Source of the DNA: Hippopus hippopus
Taxonomy: Eukaryota > Mollusca > Bivalvia > Cardiida > Cardiidae
NCBI GenBank assembly: GCA_946811185.2
Contig: OX328104.1
Coordinates: 12,535,918-12,599,917, forward strand
DNA length: 64,000 nt
Reading direction: 5' to 3'
Part shown: one piece after another, positions 1-10,136 of the stretch
Position numbering within the stretch: the stretch's first letter is position 1
How the letters are laid out: every line of letters begins with the position of its first letter
Notes under the pieces: generated by a model
The model's database searches: none
Told to the model about the DNA's origin: nothing
The model's input: the letters and a program-made list of their open reading frames with translations, nothing else
Program-made: the position numbers and the translations under genes

Positions 1-114
1 TGTGGGGAAAGGAGAAGACGCCGGTTATACCAGCATTTTCTCTTTTCCACAGTTGTTTCGAAAATGCTTTCCCTCGAGGTCGTCAGAACACTGGATCGTA
101 TGATAAAGGGTTAA
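1..114 (+). mobile_element. MITE-A, cut by window edge
   Basis: Right part of a MITE-A: the palindromic core with CAGCATTTTCTC, then the GGTCGT arm and the terminal AAAGGGTTAA. The left half lies outside the window. A second AAAGGGTTAA follows at 121-130, a short duplication of the element's end. Confidence 0.7.
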
Positions 115-596
115 GGTGATAAAGGGTTAAGGGCTGCGAGTTAACAAGAAAAATATTAATCAAGACAGCCGGCCCAGGGCCCTGAATTAGAAAAAGTTCG
201 CTGAATGATTGTGGCAACATTAATTAAATTGTAGTAAAGCTTATTACGAAACTAACAAGGGCCGCGGTAATGAAATCTGCTCTATGGATAAAAACAGAAA
301 AAACGTCTCGAGTATTATCGCGAAATCCCGGATTTAGCCCGAGGCTTGATTGCTTTTTATACGTCACAGTTATCAAGGGACTCAATCAGACGTTCACCCT
401 TTAAGTCACTGGGTTTCATGTTCGAGACATAATGAACCACTACCTGGAAAAGATCAACGGTAGGTTGGTTAAAGAGTGTCAGCTTCTTGTAAACGTTGGA
501 CAAAGACTTAAGTTTGAAACTCTCTACAAGAGAAGTTGATCCTGCTTAGTGTGACTAAATGGGTTTCTGCAGACAGCTTTAATCTAGATAAGACAG
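115..596. other. no recognisable feature
   Basis: Mixed AT-rich sequence without a repeat family, coding frame or RNA gene that I can recognise. Its last ~35 bases (TTTCTGCAGACAG onward) look like the outer arm of a MITE-B leading into the minisatellite. Confidence 0.4.
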
Positions 597-906
597 CACA
601 GAGCGCGCAGTCTTCTCTTGCAGAGAGCGTGTAGTCCTATCTTGCACAGAGCGTGTAGTCTTATCTTGCACGGAGCGCGCAGTCTTGTCTTGCACGGAGC
701 GCGCAGTCTTGTCTTGCATAGACAGCGCAGTCTTGTCTTGCACAGAGCGCGAAGTCTTGTCTTGCACAGAGCGCGCAGTCTTGTCTTGCACAGAGCGCGC
801 AGTCTTGTCTTGCACAGAACGCGCAGTCTTATCTTGCAAAGAGCGTGAAGTGTTATCTTGCACAGCGTGCAGTCTTATCTTGTTCAGAGCGTGCAATCTT
901 ATCTTT
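597..906. repeat. 24-bp minisatellite, about 13 units
   Basis: Tandem units of 24 bp with consensus GAGCGCGCAGTCTTGTCTTG plus CACA. Central units are nearly identical, outer ones diverged, and one unit near 865 is shortened. Because 24 is a multiple of three, all frames stay open and encode repeats (VQDKTARS on the minus strand). Nothing else suggests translation. The unit and its left flank resemble the core of MITE-B, so the array may be an expanded MITE core. Confidence 0.9.
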
Positions 907-1768
907 TATCAATGCTATACAATACCTTGAGATATTCTCGGACGAAAAACCACTGTCAAAATCGAAATCGTTCTGAATTTTACTTTTGGTTTGAATTTAT
1001 TCATTTTATTGATCTAACTGTTTAAGAGTTGATATTTTGCGAAATTTCATACACCTGGAGCTATAATATAATTTAGTCAAGAAGGAAATAATCAGGTGAT
1101 AATTCCTCTCTATCTAAGCAAGGAATTACATTTTATTTACGTGATATCTAAGTAGCCGATTTATATCATTACCTCCCGAAACAAATTTGAAGCAGACGAC
1201 CTTGGCAACATCCTAATTAAATATAGACAGACATATGATTTAAGTCTATAATTCATACACAGATGTTAAAACATTGAACCAAACCCGCACAATTTCTGTA
1301 TTTGATTTATTGTTTCCAAAAAGCGGTCTGCTTCTTGGCGTCAAGATTGGACTGCTGTAGGTAGGGAATGTATCAAATTACGGCCGAAAAACTGCTAACA
1401 AGTGCGGGTGATGATCTAGCTGATGCAGCAATCTACAGTAAGCATATGTAATGCAGTCACCAACTGGACGGCCTCTAATATAAATCTATACGTATGTGTG
1501 CTCAGTATAGATTTTAAAACTCTTTAAATAACTTTCTGTTACAATTCTTTAAAGTAAATTGAATATCGAAGATACCTAACTCTCTGTTTTACAAAAATCT
1601 TATCTACATATTGAAATAGCAATTACTATTGTTCACACATTCAAGAATTCGGGTACTTATCTAGAGTCATTCCAAGTATTTTGTTGGGAACAGACTTATC
1701 ACAGAAAAAAAGGCGGGGCTGTGATTCCGTTTGCTTTTTCTAACAAACAAAAGGACTGTTGAAAAAAA
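907..1768. other. no recognisable feature
   Basis: AT-rich sequence with no long ORF, no clear inverted repeat and no match to the repeat families seen elsewhere in the window. Confidence 0.4.
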
Positions 1769-2010
1769 AGTTCTTACTATCGATTTTCGATATTCGGTCT
1801 CTTACTGTCTCTTACTGTTTTTAAAGTTTTTATGCTCAAAAATTTAGTTTGGCATGCAGTATTTCAATATTCAAATTTTGTAAAGTTTTTCTTTGGTTGA
1901 AGGGCCATGTTAATATTCGGCATCGGTCCGCATGCCAAACTAAATTTTTGAGCGTAAAAACTTTAAAAGCAAGAGTCCGAATATCGAAAATCGAAAAACG
2001 AACTAACTTG
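1769..2010. repeat. inverted repeat with ~75-bp imperfect arms
   Basis: The left arm (1769-1857) and right arm (1930-2010) are reverse complements sharing GGCATGC, CTCAAAAATTTAGTTT and CGATTTTCGATATTCGG blocks, around a ~70-bp loop. This is the architecture of a foldback or MITE-type element. The outermost part of the right arm is the seed of the tandem array that follows. Confidence 0.75.
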
Positions 2011-2206
2011 TTTTTTTTTTTTTTTTTGAATCTCGAAAATCGAAAAATGAAAATCATACTAACTTCTTTTTTTCTGAATCTCGAAAATCGAAAAACGAAA
2101 ATCGAACTAACTTCTTTGTGGAATCTCGAAATTCAGAAAACGAAAATCGAACTAACTTCTTTTTTTGAATCTCGAAAATCGAAGAACGAAAATCAAACTA
2201 ACTTCT
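2010..2206. repeat. ~46-bp tandem repeat, about 4 units
   Basis: Units begin GAATCTCGAAAATCGAAAAA and end AACTAACTTCTTTTTT. They correspond to the terminal segment of the right arm of the adjacent inverted repeat. A 141-codon open frame across this region is only the repeat read in frame. Confidence 0.85.
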
Positions 2207-2370
2207 CAGTGCTGACGACAAAAATACGTGACTCAAATGATGCCGCTTGTCTTTCAAAAAGGTATAAAATATAAAGTAGGAAAAGCAGAGCATGTTGGTT
2301 ATCAGCATTTTCTCCTTTTTTCCGTCAGGACCATAAAACCACGATGTTGGTTTTTATTGTAGAGGGTTAA
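2207..2370 (+). mobile_element. MITE-A, 5' part missing
   Basis: Begins in the GCTGACGACAAA segment normally found inside MITE-A, continues through TGGTTATCAGCATTTTCTCC and ends AGAGGGTTAA. The left arm is lost where it meets the tandem array. Confidence 0.65.
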
Positions 2371-3255
2371 TACTGATGTGAACAGTCTTTATTTATGAAA
2401 TTTGGCTATTTTAAGAAAAAAAAAAACAATAGTCTGCAGTAGGTTAGGAGTTCACTAAGGACGCCATCGTTCATACACGATGCAGTGAATCACTTTCGAT
2501 CCAGCTGAGATCTACTTGGTATTTAAGTGTCGATTTAGATCAAATTATGATTACACGGGCATTTTGTGGCTCGATGTCTATGGCAAGTCAAATTTTTTTC
2601 AGATTCTTAGTTTAGATATAGATCTGGGTTACATCGATTGTTAATCTAGTTCTACCATAATATTATTCAGCACACAACTACCATTATTTTCAATGTTATA
2701 TATAACCATCATATTATTCGTATTTATATATATAATCTTACACACGTTTTAGGTAAATATGTATACGTAGTGCTGTCATGAGTCAAAGCTTTACTCTCAT
2801 ACACGTAATTTCTAAAACATTTCGGACTTTGATTTTCCCTTAATGAAATTTTCAAAATAGATTATTGTGATAAAGCTTCAAATTATTTATCTTAAAAAAT
2901 CAAGATATCGAGTCAATATACATCAGTTTTTTTGACACAAATTTTTGTCTTGGACCAACACGCCTGTCAAAGAAGAAAATAGTTAATGATACTCATGTAT
3001 TTCTCAAAGCAAATGTAGATGCGGACTTACGTTTTTGCCTACAACGAGCTCTTACTTTGTGGACATACTTTTTTATTTTTAAAAAAAGGAACCGTTTGTT
3101 TCTTTAAATTTTGAGGTAGAATATTCTTAAATTCAACGAGGAAAAAAAATCAAACTCACGAAAGGCTCACTTAATAACTTGTTTTCTTCACTAGCTTGAT
3201 AAAATTTCATTCCAGAAACTAACTTATGCCAGATCCTACATATCAGTCACTGTAT
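2371..3255. other. no recognisable feature
   Basis: AT-rich, with a TATATA-rich stretch near 2695-2740 and no coding signal or family match. Confidence 0.4.
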
Positions 3256-3900
3256 CAGTTGTACGGTCAGGTGGAAGGGGACTTGTAAACTTTTGCACGG
3301 CTGTGGTGAATCATGTAGCCACCTCGCCAATGATTCGCCAAAGCCGTGAACAAGTTTCCAAGTCCCCTGCCACCTTACTGTACAACGAATTAACTATACT
3401 GCAAAGTTTTACCATCCCAACGTGTATTCAGCGAAATGTCCCTGTTTTATGGTCTCACGAATTGAGTATGCTGACGATATAGAATTTCCCTTCTCAGTGC
3501 CCCAGTTCAATGAAAACTAACGTCACTATGAACTGACGTCACTCAAATTTTAGTAAAACTTGCAGTTTGATGCAAGAATTTGATGATGTCACTGCCATAG
3601 ACATTCGACGTATTTTTATTTAAACATGGATTTAAACAACTTCAAGGTAAGAAACTATACATTTTAATTATTTGTTTGCCTCAAACGACCAGATGTTAGG
3701 TTATCCTTTTAACGTGACAATGTATGAGTTTTGGCAAAACAACGAATGACAACAAACGATAATACGTTTGTAATTATATTAATTTATTTTCAAAAAATTA
3801 TCCATTCTTTCCACTTTAATGACAACCAGTGTACAGGAATATATGTTCGGGGCATATTATCCAATAAGATCGCGAGAAATTTCTTAGCAGTATGACAATA
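3256..3900 (+). mobile_element. element E, copy 1
   Basis: Starts TCAGTTGTACGG after TA. In order: a long hairpin (3258-3386, GGGGACTTG / CAAGTCCCC arms), a GTGTATTCAGCGAAAT block, CRE-like AACGTCAC and TGACGTCAC at about 3519-3542, then ATG at 3626 opening MDLNNFK and a GTAAGA splice-donor-like site at 3647. The 3' part has lost the GCCGCCATTTTGG segment present in copies 2, 4 and 5. The end at CAGTATGACAATA is approximate. Confidence 0.75.
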
Positions 3901-4027
3901 ACTTTTTATCAAACAATCTCTTGTTTTACGACCCTGAGGATGGATGGAAGCTTTTAATAACACTTTGGGGTAAAAAACCAATGTTGGTAAATGTTTGCTT
4001 CTCTTTCAAAACAAATCCCATTACATG

Positions 4028-4289
4028 TGAGCCATGCTCTGTGAAAAGGGGGCTTAAGGCATCTGCAAAAAGTATCGACCCAGGTCAGCCTGCGCAGTCC
4101 GCGCAGGCTGACCTGGGCCGAAACTTTTGGCTCTTGGTCAATTTTCTGTATTTCCAAGGACCAGTCTACCTCATATTAACTCGGTTGTTTAAAAAAGTGG
4201 CTATTATGGATCCATAATTATCTGATGACTTGCTTGGTATCATGGATCACGGATATGCATTAAGCCCCCTTTCGTCAGAGCACGGCTCA
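4028..4289 (+). mobile_element. MITE-C
   Basis: Full-length copy from TGAGCCATGCTCTG to CAGAGCACGGCTCA, with the central palindrome CAGCCTGCGCAGTCCGCG at about 4087-4117. The two ends are inverted repeats of about 35 bp (TTAATGCATC-type block inside each). Confidence 0.85.
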
Positions 4290-4492
4290 TGTATTTTACC
4301 CGAATTTAATCTGTTGCCTGCAAAAGCTTTCAATGTGGACCAACTTGAATTGTTTTTCGTTTGGTAAAGTTTTACCACCTGAAATTAATTTGCTGACGAC
4401 AAATTTTGAAAACGCTTTTGTAAAGTATGTACTTACTCTTGTAAAATATGTAATGCCAGGACAAATCATGTTAAGAATACATAAATGATAAA

Positions 4493-4711
4493 TAACTCTT
4501 TACCAGATGACAAAATTTCAGAATTATCCAAGTTGAAAACATCAGCAGACGACAAATTAAAAGTGGGCAAAAGGCCAAAATTTTGTCCTTGATAGGATAG
4601 AAAACATTGAGGGAAAAGAAGAAAATTCTGGTTACCAGCATTATCTTCTTTTCCCACAATGTTTTCTATCTCAGGGTCGTTAAAAATCGGGATTGTATGG
4701 TAAAAGGTTGA
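4493..4711 (+). mobile_element. MITE-A
   Basis: Complete copy from TAACTCTTTACCAG to TGGTAAAAGGTTGA with core TCTGGTTACCAGCA. A remnant of a second, diverged core (GACGAGCATTTTTTCTCGT) follows at about 4745-4790. Confidence 0.8.
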
Positions 4712-5257
4712 TACAGTATACAAAGAAGAGAAAACATTCATTCGTGACGAGCATTTTTTCTCGTACACCTTTTCAAAAGTCGTCCCAGGCAATATGCAAA
4801 ACGGGAATGATTTAAACACGAATTTTCTTTCATCTCCCTATAATGTTCATACATAGCGAATATTATACAAAAATGCCATCACAGAGACTAAGTTTACTTT
4901 TATCTACCTAAATTAGAATAATCAACTAAACTAACCATCATTCGTAACTGCTTGCGTATTTCAACCCTTTCAGCATCGACGGTAATTTAATTTGTTCTTC
5001 TGGACAACTTAGATCCTAGGTCTACGGCACAAAACGTGTAGCCCGATCTTTAATCTATGCTGTCCGTTTATTTTGTGATATATTGTGACCAAAGCGGCTC
5101 TGACATTTGAATCATTTTGTTCTGTTAACAACATAAATATAGACTGATACTTAAAGAGTCTGTAAAACCTAACCTTTTTACCAGTCGACACAACTCGACC
5201 ATATTGATAGCATTTCAAGACGACGAAGCAACACTTGCTGAATGTAAAAGGGTAGAT

Positions 5258-5470
5258 CTATTGATTGATTGATTAACTGAATGATTGATTGATAATCGCA
5301 ATTTTCAAAATTTCAGTTACTAGTATATCGCGACGGCCAGTGCACCTTTTCTGTTACCATTATCTCGCACAATATTCTCCCTAAGCTACTGTCTACTTTC
5401 CCATATAACCATACTCGATACAATGATTAGCGGTAAGAGAGGAATGAGTCCTGTCGCAATTACAATCGAA
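5258..5470 (-). mobile_element. SINE fragment, ATTG-tailed
   Basis: On the minus strand a SINE body ends in a TTGA/ATTG simple repeat at 5261-5310. It shares TCGCGACGGCCAGTGCACC and CCTGTCGCAAT with the copies at 30890-31200 and 63705-63930. The tRNA-like head is missing; a MITE-A remnant follows directly. Confidence 0.7.
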
Positions 5471-5489
5471 ATAAAAAGGTAGAAAGCCT

Positions 5490-5601
5490 TGGCGAAATGT
5501 AGAAAATGCTGATCACCAACATTTTCTCCTTTTCCAGCAATGTTTTCAAAGCCCTCTTCCCAAGGATCGTAAAAAACTCGATGTTGTCGGTAAAAGGTTA
5601 T
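5490..5601 (+). mobile_element. MITE-A, right half
   Basis: Core GAAAATGCTGATCACCAACATTTTC (shown in pieces: TGCTGATCACCA) followed by the AATGTTTTCAAAGCCCTCTT arm and terminal GGTAAAAGGTTA. The left arm is absent. Confidence 0.65.
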
Positions 5602-5718
5602 GCAACGAATAAAATATTCTAAAAGTGTAGTAGACATAGATCATTGACTTGCAGACTGATCGTGATCTGCACTAGTACACCGATTCAAGAAGTATGAAGA
5701 ATATGCAGGAAATGGGAA

Positions 5719-6097
5719 ACCCTTTACCAAACAACAGAAATTTGGACAAAACTGACTACAATGACAGCATTTGCAGATTACATCTTAATTGTGGCTTAAA
5801 TGTTGGGAGTTGTCCGTAATATGACAGATAGCACTGTTTGAAGAGTAGAAAATACCGTGAACCAGCAATTTTCTACTTTCCCCACAATATTTTTATAACA
5901 CTTCTCTTTCAGAGGACTTTTACAGATAACCAGTTAAATATGGCTTAGATGTGGAGTGTTGTCCGTAATACAACAGAAAACAATGTGGGATAAGGAGAAA
6001 ATGCTGGTTACCAGCATTTTCTCCTTATCCCACAATGTTTTCAAAAGGTTCCTTTTTCATGGTCTTTAAATCTCGAGATCATTTGCTAAAAGGTTAA
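5719..6097 (+). mobile_element. MITE-A with duplicated core
   Basis: Ends are normal (CCCTTTACCAAACAA, GCTAAAAGGTTAA), but the element is about 380 bp because the interior is present twice. Two cores lie at about 5840-5890 and 5980-6050, and each is preceded by a similar GTGGCTTAAATGTTGGGAG / ATGGCTTAGATGTGGAGTG block with TGTCCGTAATA. Confidence 0.75.
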
Positions 6098-6295
6098 ACA
6101 AGTGTAGTTTACCATTGTCTCTATTATTGCAATCATAAACAACAATCTCTACAATTTCCACTAGCATTATGTTGCATTATGGGATAGGACCGAAATCATT
6201 TGATTTTTGTCGAGATAAATTTGGTTATATCCCACGAGGAGGGTTGTTTACTTTTCCGTTTCTCTTGTTTAATGTATCGTTTTGTGCCGTTTGAA

Positions 6296-6525
6296 TCCTT
6301 GTCCTGGTAAAGAAATGAAATGAAACTTTTAAGCCGATAGTAAAAACCCAAATATTGCTATTTAAAAGGTAATTCTTTTTTTTTTTTTTTGGGGGGGGGG
6401 GGGGTATCTCCTTATTGGACAGTGTAGATCAAACGTCAGACTAAACTTTCTGTGCAGTCTGATCTTGATCTACACTGGCCGCAAAAGCTCAGTGAGTCGC
6501 GCTTAGCAGTGCACGGGTTAAAATG
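6296..6525 (-). mobile_element. MITE-B
   Basis: AAGCCGATAGTAAAAACCCA arm, poly-T/poly-G run (6373-6403), ATCTCCTTATTGGACAGTG, then the palindromic core (AGTCTGATCTTGATCTACAC) and the GAGTCGCGCTTAGCAG arm ending CGGGTTAAA. Confidence 0.8.
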
Positions 6526-6587
6526 TTTTCATTTTATTTAACGTGTGTTTGAATCATTGGTTGAATTGTGTTTTACGCCACTTTCAT

Positions 6588-7050
6588 GGGGTCCTGCGTG
6601 ACTCAGTGGGATCGTGTAGGATTCGTAGCCGGGAGACCCCAAGTTTGAGCCTTAATGGACGAACTGAACACCCTGAACAATCATGAATATATGAGCTGTG
6701 GCCATGATATGGCTTGCAACATGCGAAAAGGGGCATTCGGATATTTGTGTAAAATGTCGTCTCGGATCAGCCTGCGCAGTCCGCGCAGGCTAATCCGAGA
6801 CAACACTTTACGACTATATCAGATTTTGTGCTACAGTAGACTTGTGCAAAACAGAAAATTACATAAAAACGGAAAGTATCGTTTCGGATTAGCCTGCACG
6901 GACTGCACAGGCTGATCAGAGACTACACTTTACGCAAATGTCCGAATGCCCCTTTTCGCGTGTTGCAGGCCATATGACAAAAGTAATGTTCAAAAGCGAA
7001 TAAGACACCAATCAATTAATCAATCAATCATCAATCAATCAATCATTTAA
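6588..7050 (+). mobile_element. SINE interrupted by MITE-D
   Basis: tRNA-like head at 6588-6655 (A-box-like GTGACTCAGTGGGAT, B-box-like AGTTTGAGCC), an internal deletion, then body GAGCTGTGGCCATGATA. The MITE-D at 6710-6972 interrupts it, after which the body resumes (TGACAAAAGTAATGTTCAAA) and ends in an ATCAATCA tail. A scrap of an opposite-strand SINE tail (TTTTACGCCACTTTCA) precedes it at 6551-6586. Confidence 0.75.
6710..6972. mobile_element. MITE-D, full length, inside a SINE
   Basis: 263-bp element with ends TGGCTTGCAAC / GTTGCAGGCCA flanked by TA on both sides. It holds two palindromes, TCAGCCTGCGCAGTCCGCG near 6770-6800 and TTAGCCTGCACGGACTGCA near 6890-6920, separated by a spacer with GATTTTGTGCTACAGTAGAC. 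The SINE sequence is continuous once the element and one TA are removed. Confidence 0.9.
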
Positions 7051-7253
7051 TCAATCATTAGGCAGCTTTCAACATTTCATGAGTCATATCGGGACGACAG
7101 CTCGCTAATTTATGCATCTTCTAGATTTTAGTAGAAATTTTTCTAGGGTTTTGAAGTGTCCCACAAAAACTCGAAGCAACACGAGTTAGGATCGAACGCG
7201 GAACCTCCAGGTTCTAAATCCTACGACTTTACCGCTGAAGCACGAAGGACACC
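7050..7253 (-). mobile_element. SINE, tRNA-derived
   Basis: Reads on the minus strand from a tRNA-like head (GCTTCAGCGGTAAAGTCG, GCGTTCGATCC) through GTTTTTGTGGGACACTTC to a CATGAAATGTTGAAAGCTGC core and an ATTGATTGA tail shared with the preceding SINE, tail to tail. Confidence 0.75.
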
Positions 7254-7259
7254 TTAATC

Positions 7260-7395
7260 TAAGAGTGACAGCTCAAATATTCGTTAAGACCATTTGGTAC
7301 ACCAGCTCTAGGCTAGGGCCCTGCCGTGACTGGCCAAAGGTGACTCTTTGGCATTGATCCAGCGCCTGGTCGCACCGAGGGTATCCTAATTGTAA
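7260..7395 (-). mobile_element. SINE fragment
   Basis: Second minus-strand SINE piece in the cluster: GTGACAGCTCAAATATTC and CACCAGCTCTAGGCTAGGGC blocks match the middle of other SINE copies (27061-27312, 31730-31905). Head and tail are not recognisable. Confidence 0.6.
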
Positions 7396-7461
7396 ATCTA
7401 CCTCCTTGACCACAAGGTAACAAAAGACTCTCGTCCACATATTACTCTTCACGATTCCGTG

Positions 7462-7692
7462 TTTAACTCTTTACCAAACGACAAAATTTTAGACTTGTCC
7501 AAATTGAAAGCATTTGCAGACGACAAAATAAACGCGACTCAAAAATTGAAACTTGACTTTATAAGAGTAGAAAACATTGTGGGAAAAGGAGAAAATGCTG
7601 GTTACCAGCATTTTCTCCTTTTCTCGCAATGTTTTCAGAAGGCTTCTTCCCCTGGGTCGTAAAAACCAGGGATTGTTTGGTAAAGGGCTAAA
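7462..7692 (+). mobile_element. MITE-A
   Basis: Well-preserved copy from TTAACTCTTTACCAAACGAC to TTGTTTGGTAAAGGGCTAAA. Core at about 7575-7635 with GCTGGTTACCAGC, flanked by GTGGGAAAAGGAGAAAA. Confidence 0.85.
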
Positions 7693-8337
7693 CGACATGC
7701 TCGAGTCAGAGGATGGAAAATGGTTCGATGAGTCAACGCTCCCAGATCCCAGATCCAAAAGCTGCTTTCCGTCAGACACATTCACCAGTATCGGACAATG
7801 CAGGTTCAAGATAAGACTGCACAGATGTTGCACTTCATACTCTAAAGATTAAATCGAACAACCATGAATATTTTGCATGCCGTTTATTACAAGCAGAAAT
7901 TCGCATAGAGATTCGCATTCCCATGAAAAAAATTGGGCTTTTATTGCGTTAATTAATAGAATCCAACATGATCTTTTCCCAAGAATTGTGAGTTCTTGTG
8001 AGTTTTCTCGCCAGAAAAAAAAATGGGTGTCATAATTATTTTCAATGAAATAAAACCACTAGATTCTAGAAAAGCTCAAAGTACAGCTAATTCGAGGAAA
8101 TAAATTTGATATTAAAATCCTATCAAGTCCTCATAATGCATTGCTGAAACCGGAGAATGAAGACCACAAAGCTGGCATGATTACTTCTCATAATTCATAG
8201 CGCAATTATACCGGGGTGGGGCATATTCCCAGTGTCTCCATAAAACTAAATTAGTTACAGTTGAAGAAATGCGATTATGTATTGTTCAGATGCCTGTTGT
8301 TTTATCGTTGTTATTTCCAAATGGCAGTGCAGTTATG
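7693..8337. other. no recognisable feature
   Basis: Contains a weak MITE-B-like trace (CGGACAATGCAGGTTCAAGATAAGACTGC, split here as GACAATGCAGG and AAGATAAGACTGC) at about 7792-7825. Otherwise AT-rich sequence with no coding signal. Confidence 0.35.
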
Positions 8338-8572
8338 TGTCCTGCTTTGTGTTTAATACATTTCCGTTATGCATTATACCAAGCAAAACATCACATTAAT
8401 ATGGATCCATAAAATCCGTTTTGTACCAAACCGACTGCTTTATTAGGTAGAATGGTCCCTGAACATGTAGAAAAATTTACAAAAAGTTTCAACACAGGTC
8501 AGCCTGCGCGGACTGCGCAGGCTGACCTGTATTGATACTTTTTTAGATGCTTGTAACCCCCTATTCACAGTG
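8338..8572 (-). mobile_element. MITE-C, diverged
   Basis: GCATTATACCAAGCAAAACA, GGATCCATAAAATCC and the core GGTCAGCCTGCGCGGACTGC are present. The terminal TGAGCC blocks are worn away. Confidence 0.7.
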
Positions 8573-8756
8573 CATTCCTCTTATGTTTATGGTTGCATCT
8601 GATTGCACGTTTCTGTTTTGTAGCGTCTGTCTTTCCTTTCGCCTCTCTTCTTTGAGGAAGGGAAGTAGGTCGGTTTATGCTACTTTTAGCAGCATATCAG
8701 TATGTAGCGGCGGCAAGTGTACCTACCAATAGGTTCCAAGTATTTCGTGTCTCTTT

Positions 8757-8760
8757 TGCA

Positions 8761-8797
<37 letters not shown>

Positions 8798-8875
8798 GTC
8801 TATGTCTCTGCTTCTCTTTCTCTCTCTCTCTCTCTCTGTCTATGTATATCTTTCTCTTTCTCTTTCTCTCTCTCT
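8757..8875 (+). repeat. TCTG and TC microsatellite
   Basis: TGTC/TCTG repeats at 8759-8786 grade into TC and CTTT runs to about 8875. Open frames across it encode only Ser/Leu/Val/Cys repeats. Confidence 0.95.
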
Positions 8876-9167
8876 AAATCGACATCCGCCGGTTTTCTAA
8901 TCGTGGTTGTCTTTAACTTAATTGCTTTTGAATTCTTCCAGCTTTTCTATCCTTTGTTACAACTACTGGCTCCTACTATATACCACATGTTATATGTCAA
9001 AAGGCATTTAGAACATGAACAAGACTTTGTGACTGACCAGACACTTCCTGTAATAGTTACATTGCTCGTAAAAAATACTCTTATCTTTATGTCAGTTCTA
9101 AGACAAAGGACTGACTATCTTCGGAAAACAGACGTTCTACTTCAAGATACCACCGACTAACTTCATT

Positions 9168-9245
9168 TCCTAGGGTATCGGGTAGTGTAGATCCAGTATC
9201 AGACTGCATTCTGATCTTTGATCTACTCTGTCCGAGTTTTTGATA
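9168..9245. mobile_element. MITE-B core fragment
   Basis: GTGTAGATCCAGTATCAGAC, a shortened centre, then TGATCTTTGATCTACTCTGT. Only the core palindrome remains. Confidence 0.6.
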
Positions 9246-9344
9246 CAACAAACTATATTATAGCATTTTTTTTTTCTATCTAAATACCTATATGCCTATT
9301 TGGCACTTAATCATTAAACTCCTTCATACGTTAGAACTAACTAA

Positions 9345-9546
9345 AAAACATTAAATACATAAAAAAGCAATTTCAACCAATAGTTTAACCTCAAATATTG
9401 CGATAGCAAAGTTCTTATTAACTGACAAATCTTACAATATCGGACAGTGTAGATCCAAGATCAGACTGCACGTTCTGTGCAGTCTGATCTTGATCTACAC
9501 TGTCCGCAAACGCGCATTGAGTCACGCTTGGCAACGTAAGGGTGAA
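9345..9546 (-). mobile_element. MITE-B
   Basis: Core GACTGCACGTTCTGTGCAGTC at 9461-9486 is almost perfectly palindromic. The left arm retains TATTGCGATAGCAAAGTTC, and the right arm GAGTCACGCTTGGCAACG ends AAGGGTGAA. Confidence 0.8.
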
Positions 9547-9655
9547 AGGTTTAAAAGATGCCCGACGTTTATGAGACACTGGTTAGTTTCAATGCTTACA
9601 AAATACCACCTCTTGTTACCGAAAGACTGCTTGCATTCTTTCACTTCAAAACATA

Positions 9656-9918
9656 TGAGCTATGAACTGTGAAAAGGGGGCTTAATGCATCTGTAAAAAG
9701 TATTGATTCAGGTCGGCCTGCACAGTCCGTGCAGGCTGATCTGGGCCGAAAATTTTTTATATCGGTCAATTTTCCGCAAGTCCAAGGACCAGTTTACCTC
9801 AGGATTCAGTCGGTTGTTAGACAAAATGGAGTTTGTGGACCCACGATCATGTAATGACTTGCTTGGTATCATGCATTAAGGAGATGCATTAAGCCCCCTT
9901 TTGCCAGAGCATGGTTCA
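9656..9918 (+). mobile_element. MITE-C
   Basis: Full-length copy between TATGAGCTATGAACTGTG and CCAGAGCATGGTTCATAT. The palindromic core has lost one CpG pair (CGGCCTGCACAGTCCGTGC). TA is present on each side. Confidence 0.85.
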
Positions 9919-9994
9919 TATGTCTTCAAATGTTTACAACTGCAAGAATATAAATATGACAGAAAAAAAACCCCGACGTTTTAAAATTGAGAAG

Positions 9995-10065
9995 CAAATA
10001 ATGTGGATTCAAAATCAGACTGCATGTTTTGTCCAGTCTGGTCCTAATCTACACCGACCTAAATG
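9995..10065. mobile_element. MITE-B core fragment
   Basis: GTGGATTCAAAATCAGACTG and CCAGTCTGGTCCTAATCTAC form an imperfect version of the core palindrome. Confidence 0.55.
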
Positions 10066-10136
10066 CATTAAATCAAGTACGATTAATAGGTTAAGAGGTC
10101 ATTGAGGAATTGCAATAAGGTTTCTTGTATAATTTT

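Noticed and set aside
579..896. Open frames on both strands encoding VQDKTARS-type or RSLVLHRA-type repeats
   Set aside because: They arise because the tandem unit is 24 bp and keeps every frame open; there is no promoter, splice or codon-bias support.
8677..9160. Ser/Leu/Cys-rich frames resembling membrane proteins
   Set aside because: The hydrophobic part is the TCTG/TC microsatellite; the remainder has no domain.
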